Assembly (NCBI RefSeq): GCF_040256395.1
Contig: NZ_CP158299.1
Span: 1,765,501-1,829,500 of the forward strand
Reading direction: 5' to 3'
Length of the DNA stretch: 64,000 nucleotides
From: Deinococcus sonorensis KR-87
GTDB taxonomy: Bacteria; Deinococcota; Deinococci; Deinococcales; Deinococcaceae
In this document: piece after piece, positions 55,987 to 64,000 of the stretch
Numbering within the stretch: position 1 is the stretch's first letter
Layout of the letters: every line of letters starts with the position of its first letter
Notes under the pieces: generated by a model
The model's database searches: none
The model's input: the letters and a program-made list of their open reading frames with translations, nothing else
Told to the model about the DNA's origin: nothing
Position numbers and translations under genes: made by a program

Positions 55987-56278
55987 CGGCGGGTCTCCGG
56001 GGAAACGAGGGGGGTCGGCATGGCTGCCTCTGATGATACGTGCCGCGACCTGGCCGGTGAGCCTGAACGGTCAGTTTTGCGACTTGTCCTCAAAATTTTG
56101 GCAGAATGTCCCGCCAAAGTCGAACGTCTGACCAGAAAACTGGGCAAATTTCAGGATTGAACTGGCCAGATTCGCCAATTTGACCCGTTTCGCGTTGACG
56201 TGTGGAGTCCGGCCCTCCTATACTCGGAGGCATGCGGGCCGTGAGGATGCGTCCGGCGGTTGCCCAGGAGGAATGCCC
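55987..56278. promoter_or_regulatory. Divergent control region of two glutamine synthetases
   Basis: An AT-rich island with several inverted repeats: CAAAATTTTG (56091-56100), TTGGC-N10-GCCAA (56098-56117), CCAG-AAAA-CTGG (56132-56143) and TGGC-N7-GCCA (56163-56177). The type III promoter is TTGACG (56195-56200), 18-bp spacer, TATACT (56219-56224), strong by consensus. The repeats lie just upstream of it and between it and glnA, good positions for a nitrogen regulator. Confidence 0.65.
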
Positions 56279-58441
56279 ATGAAACAGGAATTCGACGTGC
56301 TGTCCGCGGCCAAAAGCTGGCGTCTGGAAGACTTCACCGACCACACCCCCGGCGCCGTGATCAGCGAGGTGTTCGCCAGCGACGTGCTGACGATGGAAGA
56401 GCTGCGGCACCGGCTGAGCCGCCCGGTCTACAAGAGCCTGCAGGGCACCCTGGAGCGCGGCCAGACGCTGGACCCGGCCATCTCCGACACGGTCGCGCTG
56501 GCCATGAAGACCTGGGCCATGGAGAAGGGCGCCACCCACTACACCCACTGGTTCCAGCCGCTGACCGGCAGCACCGCCGAGAAGCACGACAGCTTCCTGA
56601 CGCCCACCAGCGACGGCAGCGCCATCGCCAGCTTCTCCGGCAAGGAACTGATCCAGGCCGAGCCGGACGCCAGCAGCTTTCCGTCGGGCGGCCTGCGCGC
56701 CACCTTCGAGGCGCGCGGCTACACCGCCTGGGACCCCTCCAGCCCGGCGTTCATCATGCGCCACAGCAACGGTGCGACCCTGTGCATTCCCACCGCCTTC
56801 GCGTCCTGGACCGGCGAGGCGCTGGACCTCAAGACCCCGCTGCTGCGCTCGATTGAGGCGCTGAACCAGGCGGTGATGCCGGCGCTGAAGCTGTTCGGCG
56901 TGGACACCACCCGGGTGAGCAGCACGCTGGGCGCCGAGCAGGAGTACTTCCTGATCGCTGAGGAGTACTACTTCGCCCGCCCGGACCTGGTGATGACCGG
57001 GCGCACGCTGTTCGGGGCCAAGCCGCCGCGCGGTCAGGAGCTGGAGGACCACTACTTCGGCGCCATTCCGGACCGGGTGCTGAGCTTCATGGCCGACGCC
57101 GAGAAGCAGATGTACGCGCTGGGCATTCCGGTCAAGACCCGCCACAACGAGGTGGCGCCCGGCCAGTTCGAGATCGCGCCGATCTTTGAGCAGAGCAACA
57201 TCGCCGCCGACCACCAGCAGCTGATCATGCAGATCCTGCGCAACACCGCCCGCAAGTACGGCCTGGTGGCGCTGCTGCACGAGAAGCCCTTTGCCGGCGT
57301 GAACGGCTCGGGCAAGCACTGCAACTGGAGCATGAGCACCAGCAGCGGCGAGAACCTGCTGGACCCGGGCGATACCCCCCACGAGAACATGCAGTTCCTG
57401 TTCTTCTGCGCGGCCGTCATCAAGGCCGTGGATGAGCACCAGGACCTGCTGCGCGTGTCGGTGGCCAGCGCCCAGAACGATCACCGGCTGGGGGCCAACG
57501 AGGCGCCGCCCGCCATCATCAGCATCTTCCTGGGTGACGAGCTGACCGACATCCTGGACCGGCTGGCCAGCGGCCAGGGCGGGCGCGGCACCGCCGCCGG
57601 CCTGCTGGGCCTGGGCAGCACCGTGCTGCCGCACCTGCCGCGCCACGCCGGCGACCGCAACCGCACCAGCCCCTTTGCCTTCACCGGCAACAAGTTCGAG
57701 TTCCGCGCGGCCGGCAGCAGCCAGAGCATCAGCCTGCCGATCACGGTGCTGAACACCATCGTGGCCGACGCGGTGGAGAAGCTCACCGCCGAACTGCGCG
57801 AGCGCCTGAACGGCAGCCGCAGCAAGCGGAGCCTGGACGAGGCGGTGGTGCAGGTGGTCCGCAGCACCTATGCCCAGCACCAGCGCATCGTGTTCAACGG
57901 CGACGGCTACAGCGAGGCGTGGCACCAGGAGGCCGAGCGGCGCGGGCTGCTGAACCTGCGCACCACCCTGGACGCCATCGAGCAGTTCAGCAGCGAGAAG
58001 AACGTGGCCCTGTTCAGCAAGTTCTCGGTGCTGAACGAGCGCGAGGTGCGCGCCCGCGAAGAGATCATGTACGACATCTACTTCAAGACGGTCAACATCG
58101 AGGGCGAGACCACCGAGTACATCGCCCAGACCATGATCCTGCCGGCAGCCGTCAGCTACCTCGCGGAACTGGGTGAGGTGGAGAGCAAGAGCCGGGCCGT
58201 CCAGGGCCTGAGCCAGGAAGTGGCCGGTCTGGCCGACGACCTCTACACGGCGCTGCAGACCCTGCGCGACGTCAACGAGGCCGACGGCGGCGAGGAAATC
58301 CACGACAAGGCCCACCACATGCGCGATCAGGTGCTGCCCGCCATGCTGGAGGTCCGCAAGGCCGCTGACCGGCTGGAGCGGGTGGTGGCCGGCAAGCACT
58401 GGCCGCTGCCGAACTACCGGCAGATGCTCTTCATCAAGTAA
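56279..58441 (+). CDS. glnN: Glutamine synthetase type III
   Basis: A 720-residue glutamine synthetase of the GSIII class, much longer than GSI and built as a double-ring dodecamer. GSIII landmarks: [102 protein letters not shown]. The C-terminal ~200 residues are the helical extension. AGGAGG lies 7 nt before ATG 56279. Having GSI and GSIII side by side suggests they serve different nitrogen states. Confidence 0.96.
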   Translation: MKQEFDVLSAAKSWRLEDFTDHTPGAVISEVFASDVLTMEELRHRLSRPVYKSLQGTLERGQTLDPAISDTVALAMKTWAMEKGATHYTHWFQPLTGSTAEKHDSFLTPTSDGSAIASFSGKELIQAEPDASSFPSGGLRATFEARGYTAWDPSSPAFIMRHSNGATLCIPTAFASWTGEALDLKTPLLRSIEALNQAVMPALKLFGVDTTRVSSTLGAEQEYFLIAEEYYFARPDLVMTGRTLFGAKPPRGQELEDHYFGAIPDRVLSFMADAEKQMYALGIPVKTRHNEVAPGQFEIAPIFEQSNIAADHQQLIMQILRNTARKYGLVALLHEKPFAGVNGSGKHCNWSMSTSSGENLLDPGDTPHENMQFLFFCAAVIKAVDEHQDLLRVSVASAQNDHRLGANEAPPAIISIFLGDELTDILDRLASGQGGRGTAAGLLGLGSTVLPHLPRHAGDRNRTSPFAFTGNKFEFRAAGSSQSISLPITVLNTIVADAVEKLTAELRERLNGSRSKRSLDEAVVQVVRSTYAQHQRIVFNGDGYSEAWHQEAERRGLLNLRTTLDAIEQFSSEKNVALFSKFSVLNEREVRAREEIMYDIYFKTVNIEGETTEYIAQTMILPAAVSYLAELGEVESKSRAVQGLSQEVAGLADDLYTALQTLRDVNEADGGEEIHDKAHHMRDQVLPAMLEVRKAADRLERVVAGKHWPLPNYRQMLFIK

Positions 58442-58458
58442 GGACAGAGAAACGTGGG

Positions 58459-58488
58459 GCGGGGCCGGGCGTCAATGCCCGGCCCCGC
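58459..58488 (+). terminator. Terminator of glnN
   Basis: GCGGGGCCGGGC (58459-58470) with GCCCGGCCCCGC (58477-58488), loop GTCAAT, 17 nt after the stop. Confidence 0.75.
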
Positions 58489-58519
58489 TTCAACAGGGGA
58501 GACGGTCCTTAATACCGCA

Positions 58520-58557
58520 GCGGGGCGAGCCAAAGTATCACCACTGGTTCGCCCCGC
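58520..58557. other. Second hairpin in the glnN-AAC(3) gap
   Basis: GCGGGGCGA-G-CCA (58520-58532) with TGG-T-TCGCCCCGC (58545-58557), one internal mismatch. Might be a second terminator, reading either way; the remaining ~95 bases to the next -10 hold nothing I recognise. Confidence 0.45.
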
Positions 58558-58652
58558 CCTGGTGCTGGACCGCTGGCACTGCTTTGCCGTGCCTGAGCGG
58601 TTTCGTAACGTGAAGGCTCGCCGCCGTGGACCGACGGGCGTACACTGAAACG

Positions 58653-59456
58653 ATGCTCAATCTTGCCCGCCGGACCACCGTCACGCCGGAGCAGCTGGCC
58701 GAGGGCCTGACTGCATTGGGTCTGGACGGACGGCAGCAGGTGATCGCCCACAGCAGCCTGCGCTCCTTCGGACAGCTGGAGGGCGGCGCAGAGGTGCTGG
58801 TCAACGCGCTGCAACAGCACACCGAGACGCTGGTGGTGCCGGCCTTCAGCTATCAGACCATCGTGCGTGGGCCGGATGCACCGATCCACGCCCAGTTCCG
58901 GCGCGATACCCGGGTCAGCCGCGACATCGGGCGGATTCCTCAGCTGCTAATCGAGCGGCCCGACACCCTCCGCTCCTTCCATCCCGCGCTGAGTTTTGCA
59001 GCGGTGGGTGGACATGCGCAGGCCATTCTGGATACCCAGACGCTGGCGAGCCCCTACGCGCCCATCGGCGCGCTGTATGACCTGGACGGCTACGCCCTGC
59101 TGGTCGGGGTGGACCACAGCAGCAACACCAGCATTCATTACGGCGAGCATCTGGCCGGGATGCCGCTGCTGACCAAATACGTGCCGCAGGACGGCCGGGT
59201 GGTCCCGACCGCCTTCCCCAACTGCTCGGCCGATTTTGATCATCTGGCGCCTTACGTCCGGCCACGCACCGTCCAGGTGGGCAAGTCGCGGCTGCGGCTC
59301 TACCGCGTGCGCGAGCTGGTGGATGCCACGGTGCAGCTGCTGCAGCAGGACCCGGAGGCGCTGCTGTGCACCTTTCCCAGCTGCCGCTGTCAGCAGGTCC
59401 GCCGGATGGTCCGCGAGCAGGGGCTGAAGCCCAGACAGCACCAGCCGCTGCGCTGA
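58653..59456 (+). CDS. AAC(3)-fold N-acetyltransferase
   Basis: A 267-residue enzyme of the Antibiotic_NAT family. QVIAHSSLRSFGQLEGGAEV is the conserved N-terminal CoA region, LVVPAFSYQ, RDIGRIPQLLIERPDTLRSF then HPALSFAAVG the active-site part, and LLVGVDHSSNTSIHYGEH the C-terminal motif. Members include aminoglycoside 3-N-acetyltransferases and YokD-like proteins with other substrates. Resistance cannot be assumed for a lone chromosomal copy. TACACT (58641-58646) lies 6 nt before the ATG. Confidence 0.88.
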   Translation: MLNLARRTTVTPEQLAEGLTALGLDGRQQVIAHSSLRSFGQLEGGAEVLVNALQQHTETLVVPAFSYQTIVRGPDAPIHAQFRRDTRVSRDIGRIPQLLIERPDTLRSFHPALSFAAVGGHAQAILDTQTLASPYAPIGALYDLDGYALLVGVDHSSNTSIHYGEHLAGMPLLTKYVPQDGRVVPTAFPNCSADFDHLAPYVRPRTVQVGKSRLRLYRVRELVDATVQLLQQDPEALLCTFPSCRCQQVRRMVREQGLKPRQHQPLR

Positions 59457-59461
59457 CCGCG

Positions 59462-60403
59462 TCAGTCGGGGTAGCTCAGGCGACGGTCGCTGCTGTGGCC
59501 GGGCCGCACCTTCAGCTCGGGCCGCACGTGATACACCGCGTGGTTGGCACACAGCGCCGCCTGCGCGAAGGCCACCGAGATCAGTTTGAAGTCGGCGCCG
59601 GCGCTGCTCAGGTCGCCGGCCACATACACCCCCGGCAGCCGGGTCTGGCCGTCCGGTCCGGCCGGCACGTACTCACCCTGCCAGCCCAGGGGCCACTCCT
59701 GCAGTGGGGTCAGGTCCGGGAGGTAGCTGTTCAGGAAGTAGCGGGCGTCCTGCGGCTCCGGCGGCTGCCAGTCCGGCGCCGCGGCCGCCACCACCTGCAG
59801 CCCGCCCGCCCGCCGCGCCTGTTCCAGCGCCTCCAGCTGCCGAGGCGTGCCGCGGAACAGCGCCCGGCGGTGGCTGAGCGTGACCTGTGCCCCCTGCTGG
59901 TGCAGCTGGAGGGCGGCCTGGGTGGCCTGCGGTACGCCCCCCTGCACCCACACCCGCTGGCCCCGGTGCTCGCCCGGCTGCGGCCAGTCGGTGTGCATGC
60001 CCGGTTCCGGCGCGGGCCTGGGCCGCAGCGCGCCCAGGCCCGCGGCCAGAATGACCGCGCCGGCCGGGTAGCGCTGATGGTCGGTGCCGACCACCCAGCC
60101 GGCGCCGTCCGGCTCCAGGGCGGTGACCAGCTCGCCCAGCCGGACGTCCACCGCGAATGGCGTCAGCTGCCGCACCAGCTGCGCGACGAGCTGGTCGGCG
60201 TAGGCGTTCGGGGCGGCCGGCACGTCGTAGACCCGCCGGTCCGGGTACAGGGCGCTCAGCTGCCCGCCCAGCTCCGGCCGGGCCTCAATCAGCCGCACCG
60301 ACACGCCGCGCAGCGCCGCGTAGAAGGCGGCGTATAGCCCAGCCGGACCGCCACCCACGATCAGCACGTCGGTGGCAGGGGCGAGCGGCAGCGGCTCCAT
60401 CAT
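59462..60403 (-). CDS. Ferredoxin-NADP reductase-like flavoprotein (thioredoxin-reductase fold)
   Basis: A 313-residue FAD protein like YumC-type ferredoxin reductases: GGGPAGLYAAFYAALRG (FAD), QLSALYPDRRVYDVP, GVYVAGDLSSAGADFKLISV near the end. The redox CxxC of thioredoxin reductase is absent. The pyridine-nucleotide motif is altered: VWVQGGVPQATQAALQ instead of VGGGDSA, so NADPH binding may be weak or lost. ATG 60400 is an alternative start. It lies 14 nt downstream of fprA and is probably in its operon. Confidence 0.8.
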   Translation of the reverse strand: MMEPLPLAPATDVLIVGGGPAGLYAAFYAALRGVSVRLIEARPELGGQLSALYPDRRVYDVPAAPNAYADQLVAQLVRQLTPFAVDVRLGELVTALEPDGAGWVVGTDHQRYPAGAVILAAGLGALRPRPAPEPGMHTDWPQPGEHRGQRVWVQGGVPQATQAALQLHQQGAQVTLSHRRALFRGTPRQLEALEQARRAGGLQVVAAAAPDWQPPEPQDARYFLNSYLPDLTPLQEWPLGWQGEYVPAGPDGQTRLPGVYVAGDLSSAGADFKLISVAFAQAALCANHAVYHVRPELKVRPGHSSDRRLSYPD

Positions 60404-60417
60404 CGCCGGGCCGACCG

Positions 60418-61794
60418 TTACGACTTGACGACCCGCTGGCTGCGGATGATGTGCAGCATCTCGTGCCGGTGCGCCACCTTGGCGCGCGGGCGGCCCTGCG
60501 CCTGGCCCTGCTCCAGCTCGTGGCGGTCCAGCGCCTGCCAGTCGGCCAGCGTCACCACTTCCACCTGACGGCTGCTCAGCAGCGCGTCCACGGCCTCCCG
60601 GCCCGGCTGGGCGGCCGCCGGCAGCGTGCCTGCCGCCGCGTCGTCCAGCAGCTGCCGCACGCTCTCCACCGCGTCGGCCTTGTTGGTGCCGATCACGCCG
60701 CTGGGGCCGCGCTTGATCCAGCCGGCGGCGTACTCGCCGACCCGGCCCTCCACCCGGCCCTGGCTGTTGGGAATCACCGCGCGGCGCTCATCGAACGGCA
60801 CCCCCGGCACCTGCACCCCCCGGTAGCCCACGCTGCGCAGCACCATCTGCACCGGCAGCACCTCATACTCGCCGGTGCCCACCGCGTTGCCCGCCTCGTC
60901 CAGCCGGTTGCGCTCGATCTTCAGCCCGCCCACCCGGCCCTGCCCGTCGTCCAGCACCTCCACCGGCGACACCAGGAAGCGCAGGTGGACGCGGCGCTCC
61001 TTGCCCTCCGGGGCACGGGCCGCGAAGCCGCGCAGCACCTCTAGGTTCTTTTTGACGGTGTTGTCGGTGATCTGGGCCTCGCTGGCCTCGTCCACCATCA
61101 CCTCATCGGGGCGCACCACCGGGTCGGCGTCGTGCAGCTCTCCGAACTCACGCAGTTCCTTGGTGGTGAACTTTGCCTGCGCCGGGCCACGCCGGCCCAG
61201 GATGTACACGTCGCGCACCGGGCTGGCGTCCAGCGCCTTCAGGGCGTGCGGCGCGATGTCCGACTCGGCCAGTTCCTGCACGTTCTTAGCCAGGATGCGG
61301 GACACGTCCAGCGCCACGTTGCCCACGCCCACCACCGCCACACCCTGGGCGTGCAGCAGCAGGTCGCGGGCCGCCGCATCCGGGTGGCCGTTGTACCACG
61401 CCACAAACTCGGTGGCGCTCATGCTGCCTTCCAGGTCCTCGCCGGGAATGCCTAGGCGGCGGTCGGCGCTGGCCCCGAAGGTGTAGATCAGCGCGTCGTA
61501 GTGCGCCTTGGCATCCTCGTAGGTCAGGTCGCGGCCGAACTCCACGTTGCCCAGAAAGCGCACGCGCGGGTCGTTGAGGGTGCGCTCGAAGCCGCTCACC
61601 ACGCTCTTGATCTTGAGGTGGTCCGGCGCCACGCCGTAGCGCACCAGCCCGTAGGGGGTGGGCAGCCGATCCAGCACGTCCACCGACACCGGCACCGTGT
61701 CCTGCTTGATGAGGGCCTCGGCGGCAAACACGCCGCTGGGTCCACTGCCGACGATCAGCACGCGCAGCGGACGGTCCTGGGTAAAGGCGGTCAT
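60418..61794 (-). CDS. fprA: Ferredoxin/flavodoxin-NADP reductase, adrenodoxin-reductase type
   Basis: A 458-residue FAD enzyme that moves electrons between NADPH and ferredoxin. LIVGSGPSGVFAAEALIK (FAD), DRLPTPYGLVRYGVAPDHLK, VAVVGVGNVALDVSRILAKN (NADPH), ILGRRGPAQAKFTTKELREF, and GWIKRGPSGVIGTNKADA near the end match FprA of mycobacteria. The C-terminus has about 50 more residues than the core. TACACT (61806-61801) lies 6 nt before ATG 61794. A second, unrelated FNR-like gene follows directly. Confidence 0.92.
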   Translation of the reverse strand: MTAFTQDRPLRVLIVGSGPSGVFAAEALIKQDTVPVSVDVLDRLPTPYGLVRYGVAPDHLKIKSVVSGFERTLNDPRVRFLGNVEFGRDLTYEDAKAHYDALIYTFGASADRRLGIPGEDLEGSMSATEFVAWYNGHPDAAARDLLLHAQGVAVVGVGNVALDVSRILAKNVQELAESDIAPHALKALDASPVRDVYILGRRGPAQAKFTTKELREFGELHDADPVVRPDEVMVDEASEAQITDNTVKKNLEVLRGFAARAPEGKERRVHLRFLVSPVEVLDDGQGRVGGLKIERNRLDEAGNAVGTGEYEVLPVQMVLRSVGYRGVQVPGVPFDERRAVIPNSQGRVEGRVGEYAAGWIKRGPSGVIGTNKADAVESVRQLLDDAAAGTLPAAAQPGREAVDALLSSRQVEVVTLADWQALDRHELEQGQAQGRPRAKVAHRHEMLHIIRSQRVVKS

Positions 61795-61865
61795 GACGCA
61801 AGTGTACCAATGACGTAAAGGGGGTGGATAGGGCAAATCTGGACGTGTCTCCGGCCCGGTACACG

Positions 61866-61892
61866 AAAACGCCCCGGCCGGAGCCGGGGCGT
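61866..61892 (-). terminator. Terminator of the Crp-family gene
   Basis: ACGCCCCGGC/GCCGGGGCGT stem (61869-61892), loop CGGA, then TTTTCG on the minus strand. Confidence 0.85.
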
Positions 61893-61909
61893 CTGGTGAA
61901 GAGGGAGTC

Positions 61910-62539
<630 letters not shown>

Positions 62540-62615
62540 ATCTGGCCTCCTGGGTCAGTGAAAGAAAGTTGGGGGGTGGTCCGGGCCGTTCCCGACCAAT
62601 CCCAACGCTGAACAC

Positions 62616-62644
62616 AGTGTACACCAACGTCACAATTTTAGCAA
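62616..62644 (-). promoter_or_regulatory. Promoter of the SdrP-like gene
   Basis: On the minus strand TTGCTA (62644-62639), 17-bp spacer, TACACT (62621-62616). TGTGA within the spacer followed 6 nt later by TGTACA is a poor CRP-type site, so self-regulation is possible but not shown. The region up to 62680 is AT-rich. Confidence 0.7.
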
Positions 62645-62769
62645 CCAAAAAGTTTCTTTAATAACTCTTTACGCTACAGTTCTGCTGGAGAGGTTCAGAT
62701 TTCTGAAGGTTTCTCAGCCCAGTACGGATCGCGGCTGGATACAATGTGCGGACACATGAAGGAGACCGC

Positions 62770-63450
62770 ATGATTCTGATGCGGGGAGCCGTGCACGATC
62801 AGGTGCCGTCCCGACTGGCGCCCTGGGGCGCCGGGGCCTCCTGTGGGTCACTGGCGCCGCGCTGGCAGCTGCTGCTGGGCCGACTGACCCGCCTTCTGGA
62901 AGAGCGAGACGCAGAAACTGACCGGCATACTACTCGCGTCACCCATCTGGCCCAGCAGTTCGCCCGCCGGCTGAATGTGCCGCCTGAGCGCTGCCGTGCA
63001 CTCGGCTGGGGTGCGCGGCTGCACGACATCGGCAAGCTGACGGTGCCGATGGAACTGCTGCAGAAGGCCGGGCCGCTTCATGCCTGGGAACGCGAGGTGC
63101 TGTGCGGCCACGTGTGGGCTGGCCAGTGCATCGCCGGGGCGCTGGACGGTCTTCCCGCCGCCGCACTGACCGTGATCGCCGAGCATCACGAGCGCTGGGA
63201 CGGCCAGGGCTACCCGCGCGGCCTGCGCGGCGAGCAGATCTCGCTGGAGGCGCGGCTGTTCAGCCTGTGCGACGTGTTTGACGCGCTGACGCACCAGCGC
63301 AGCTATAAGCCGGCCTGGGGGCCCACCGCCGCGCTGGAAGAGATGCGCTCGCAGGTAGGCCGGCAGTTTGACCCCGGCCTGTTTCCGGTCTTCGAGCAGC
63401 TGATCCACGAGCTGTATCCGGGCGCCTGGACCACGTCTCAACCCGATTGA
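62770..63450 (+). CDS. HD-GYP domain protein (c-di-GMP phosphodiesterase type)
   Basis: A 226-residue protein, nearly all one HD-GYP domain. DRHTTRVTHLAQQFARRLNV, then GARLHDIGKLTVPMELLQKA (HDxGK), GQCIAGALDGLP, IAEHHERWDGQGYPRGLRGE (HH and GYP) and LCDVFDALTHQRSYKPAW. All metal ligands seem present. Such proteins hydrolyse cyclic di-GMP and affect motility or biofilm. No receiver or sensor domain is fused. AAGGAG 5 nt before ATG 62770; TACAAT (62740-62745) is the likely -10. pilT follows. Confidence 0.9.
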   Translation: MILMRGAVHDQVPSRLAPWGAGASCGSLAPRWQLLLGRLTRLLEERDAETDRHTTRVTHLAQQFARRLNVPPERCRALGWGARLHDIGKLTVPMELLQKAGPLHAWEREVLCGHVWAGQCIAGALDGLPAAALTVIAEHHERWDGQGYPRGLRGEQISLEARLFSLCDVFDALTHQRSYKPAWGPTAALEEMRSQVGRQFDPGLFPVFEQLIHELYPGAWTTSQPD

Positions 63451-63493
63451 GCTGCAACCTTTCTGTCAGACGCCCACCGCTACCCTAAGAAGC

Positions 63494-64000
63494 ATGAGCG
63501 TGTTGCACAGTCTGCTGGGGGCCATCGTCAAGGACGGGGCCAGCGATGTACATTTGCGGGCGGGCAGCGCGCCGATGGGACGAATCAACGGTCTGATCCG
63601 GCGGTACGGCGAGGCCAGCCTGACCCCGCAGCATATGGAGGCCTTTACCCGCGAGATGATGGGCCGCCCGGACCTGTGGGATGACTTCGTGCGGCGCCGT
63701 GAATCGGACTTCGCGTACGGCGTGCAGGGCATCGCCCGCTTCCGGGTGAATGCCTACTGGCAGCGCGGCAGCATTGGCCTGATCATGCGCGTCATTGAGG
63801 ACAAGCCGATCCCCAGCTTTGAGCAGCTGGGGCTGCCGCGCAGCACCTTCGAGGAGCTGGCCGCCAACGAACGGGGGCTGATCCTGGTGACCGGCCCCAC
63901 CGGCAGCGGCAAGACCACCACCCTGGCCAGTATCATCAACTACATCAACGCCACCAGCCCGCTCAACATCGTGACGCTGGAGGACCCGATCGAGATCCTG
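63494..64000 (+). CDS. pilT: Twitching motility ATPase PilT (5' part; runs off the window)
   Basis: 169 codons are visible and the frame is open to the end. MSVLHSLLGAIVKDGASDVH, LRAGSAPMGRINGLIRRYGE is the PAS-like N-terminal domain; RFRVNAYWQRGSIGLIMRVI follows, then Walker A GPTGSGKTTTLASI (near residue 138) and the aspartate box TLEDPIEIL. PilT is the hexameric motor that retracts type IV pili for twitching and DNA uptake. TACCCT (63481-63486) lies 7 nt before the ATG. PilT versus the paralogue PilU cannot be decided from this part. Confidence 0.9.
   Translation, partial: MSVLHSLLGAIVKDGASDVHLRAGSAPMGRINGLIRRYGEASLTPQHMEAFTREMMGRPDLWDDFVRRRESDFAYGVQGIARFRVNAYWQRGSIGLIMRVIEDKPIPSFEQLGLPRSTFEELAANERGLILVTGPTGSGKTTTLASIINYINATSPLNIVTLEDPIEIL

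Noticed and set aside
58653..59456. Calling the AAC(3)-fold gene an aminoglycoside resistance gene
   Set aside because: The family includes many enzymes of other function and no mobile context is seen.

Overview
The window is G+C-rich bacterial DNA (about 70% in coding stretches counted by eye) and most likely comes from a Deinococcus species or close relative. This rests on an EF-P of the Thermus/Deinococcus type with Arg at the loop tip, an SdrP/DdrI-like Crp-family regulator, a giant TamB-domain protein, a malEFG operon with long MalF/MalG, and many genes in which a -10 box of the form TANNNT lies 6-7 nt before the start codon with no Shine-Dalgarno. That last layout is the leaderless mRNA architecture known from Deinococcus. 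I saw no tRNA, rRNA, CRISPR array, insertion sequence or phage gene.

Layout. 1-2.9 kb: end of a branched-chain amino-acid ABC transporter (livG, livF), a MerR regulator with a textbook 19-bp-spacer palindromic promoter driving an aldo/keto reductase, and a small P-loop kinase. 2.9-7.7 kb: hisC divergent from a tetR/hypothetical pair, a quinone oxidoreductase, ruvB and a SCO1-type copper protein. 7.8-12 kb: an FBP-type zinc-finger protein and a proline catabolic operon (GntR regulator, proline dehydrogenase, P5C dehydrogenase) interrupted by one low-G+C orphan gene. 12.3-18.8 kb: exported subtilisin, PEGA lipoprotein, threonine aldolase, cyclophilin, phosphodiester glycosidase, MFS exporter. 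19.2-26.7 kb: an ABC-F protein, an SRA-HNH modification-dependent nuclease, a tandem ABC ATPase, a DUF429 protein, an aldo/keto reductase and an ABC exporter. 26.7-33.6 kb: coiled-coil protein, HflX, malEFG. 33.8-42.9 kb: MFS exporter, Fe-S factor plus rhodanese, DHRS1-like SDR, a second rhodanese, efp-accB-accC, a second ABC-F with an unusual C-terminus, and a membrane-anchored beta-rich protein. 42.9-52.6 kb: one TamB-like gene of 9.7 kb. 52.7-58.4 kb: acylphosphatase, SAM-I riboswitch and metX, then divergent glutamine synthetases of type I and type III. 58.6-64 kb: AAC(3)-fold acetyltransferase, two different ferredoxin-NADP-reductase-like flavoproteins, the SdrP-like regulator, an HD-GYP protein and the 5' part of pilT.

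How the genes work together. Several groups are clear units: proline oxidation to glutamate under a GntR repressor whose candidate operator covers its own -10; maltose-type sugar uptake with an internal terminator after malE; fatty-acid synthesis carboxylase subunits downstream of efp; methionine synthesis under SAM control; nitrogen assimilation by two unrelated glutamine synthetases sharing an intergenic region full of inverted repeats. The items most worth a second look are the low-G+C gene between putA and pruA, the SRA-HNH nuclease and its neighbours, the apparent ATC start of hflX, the 3,226-residue TamB-like protein, and the window-wide leaderless promoter pattern.
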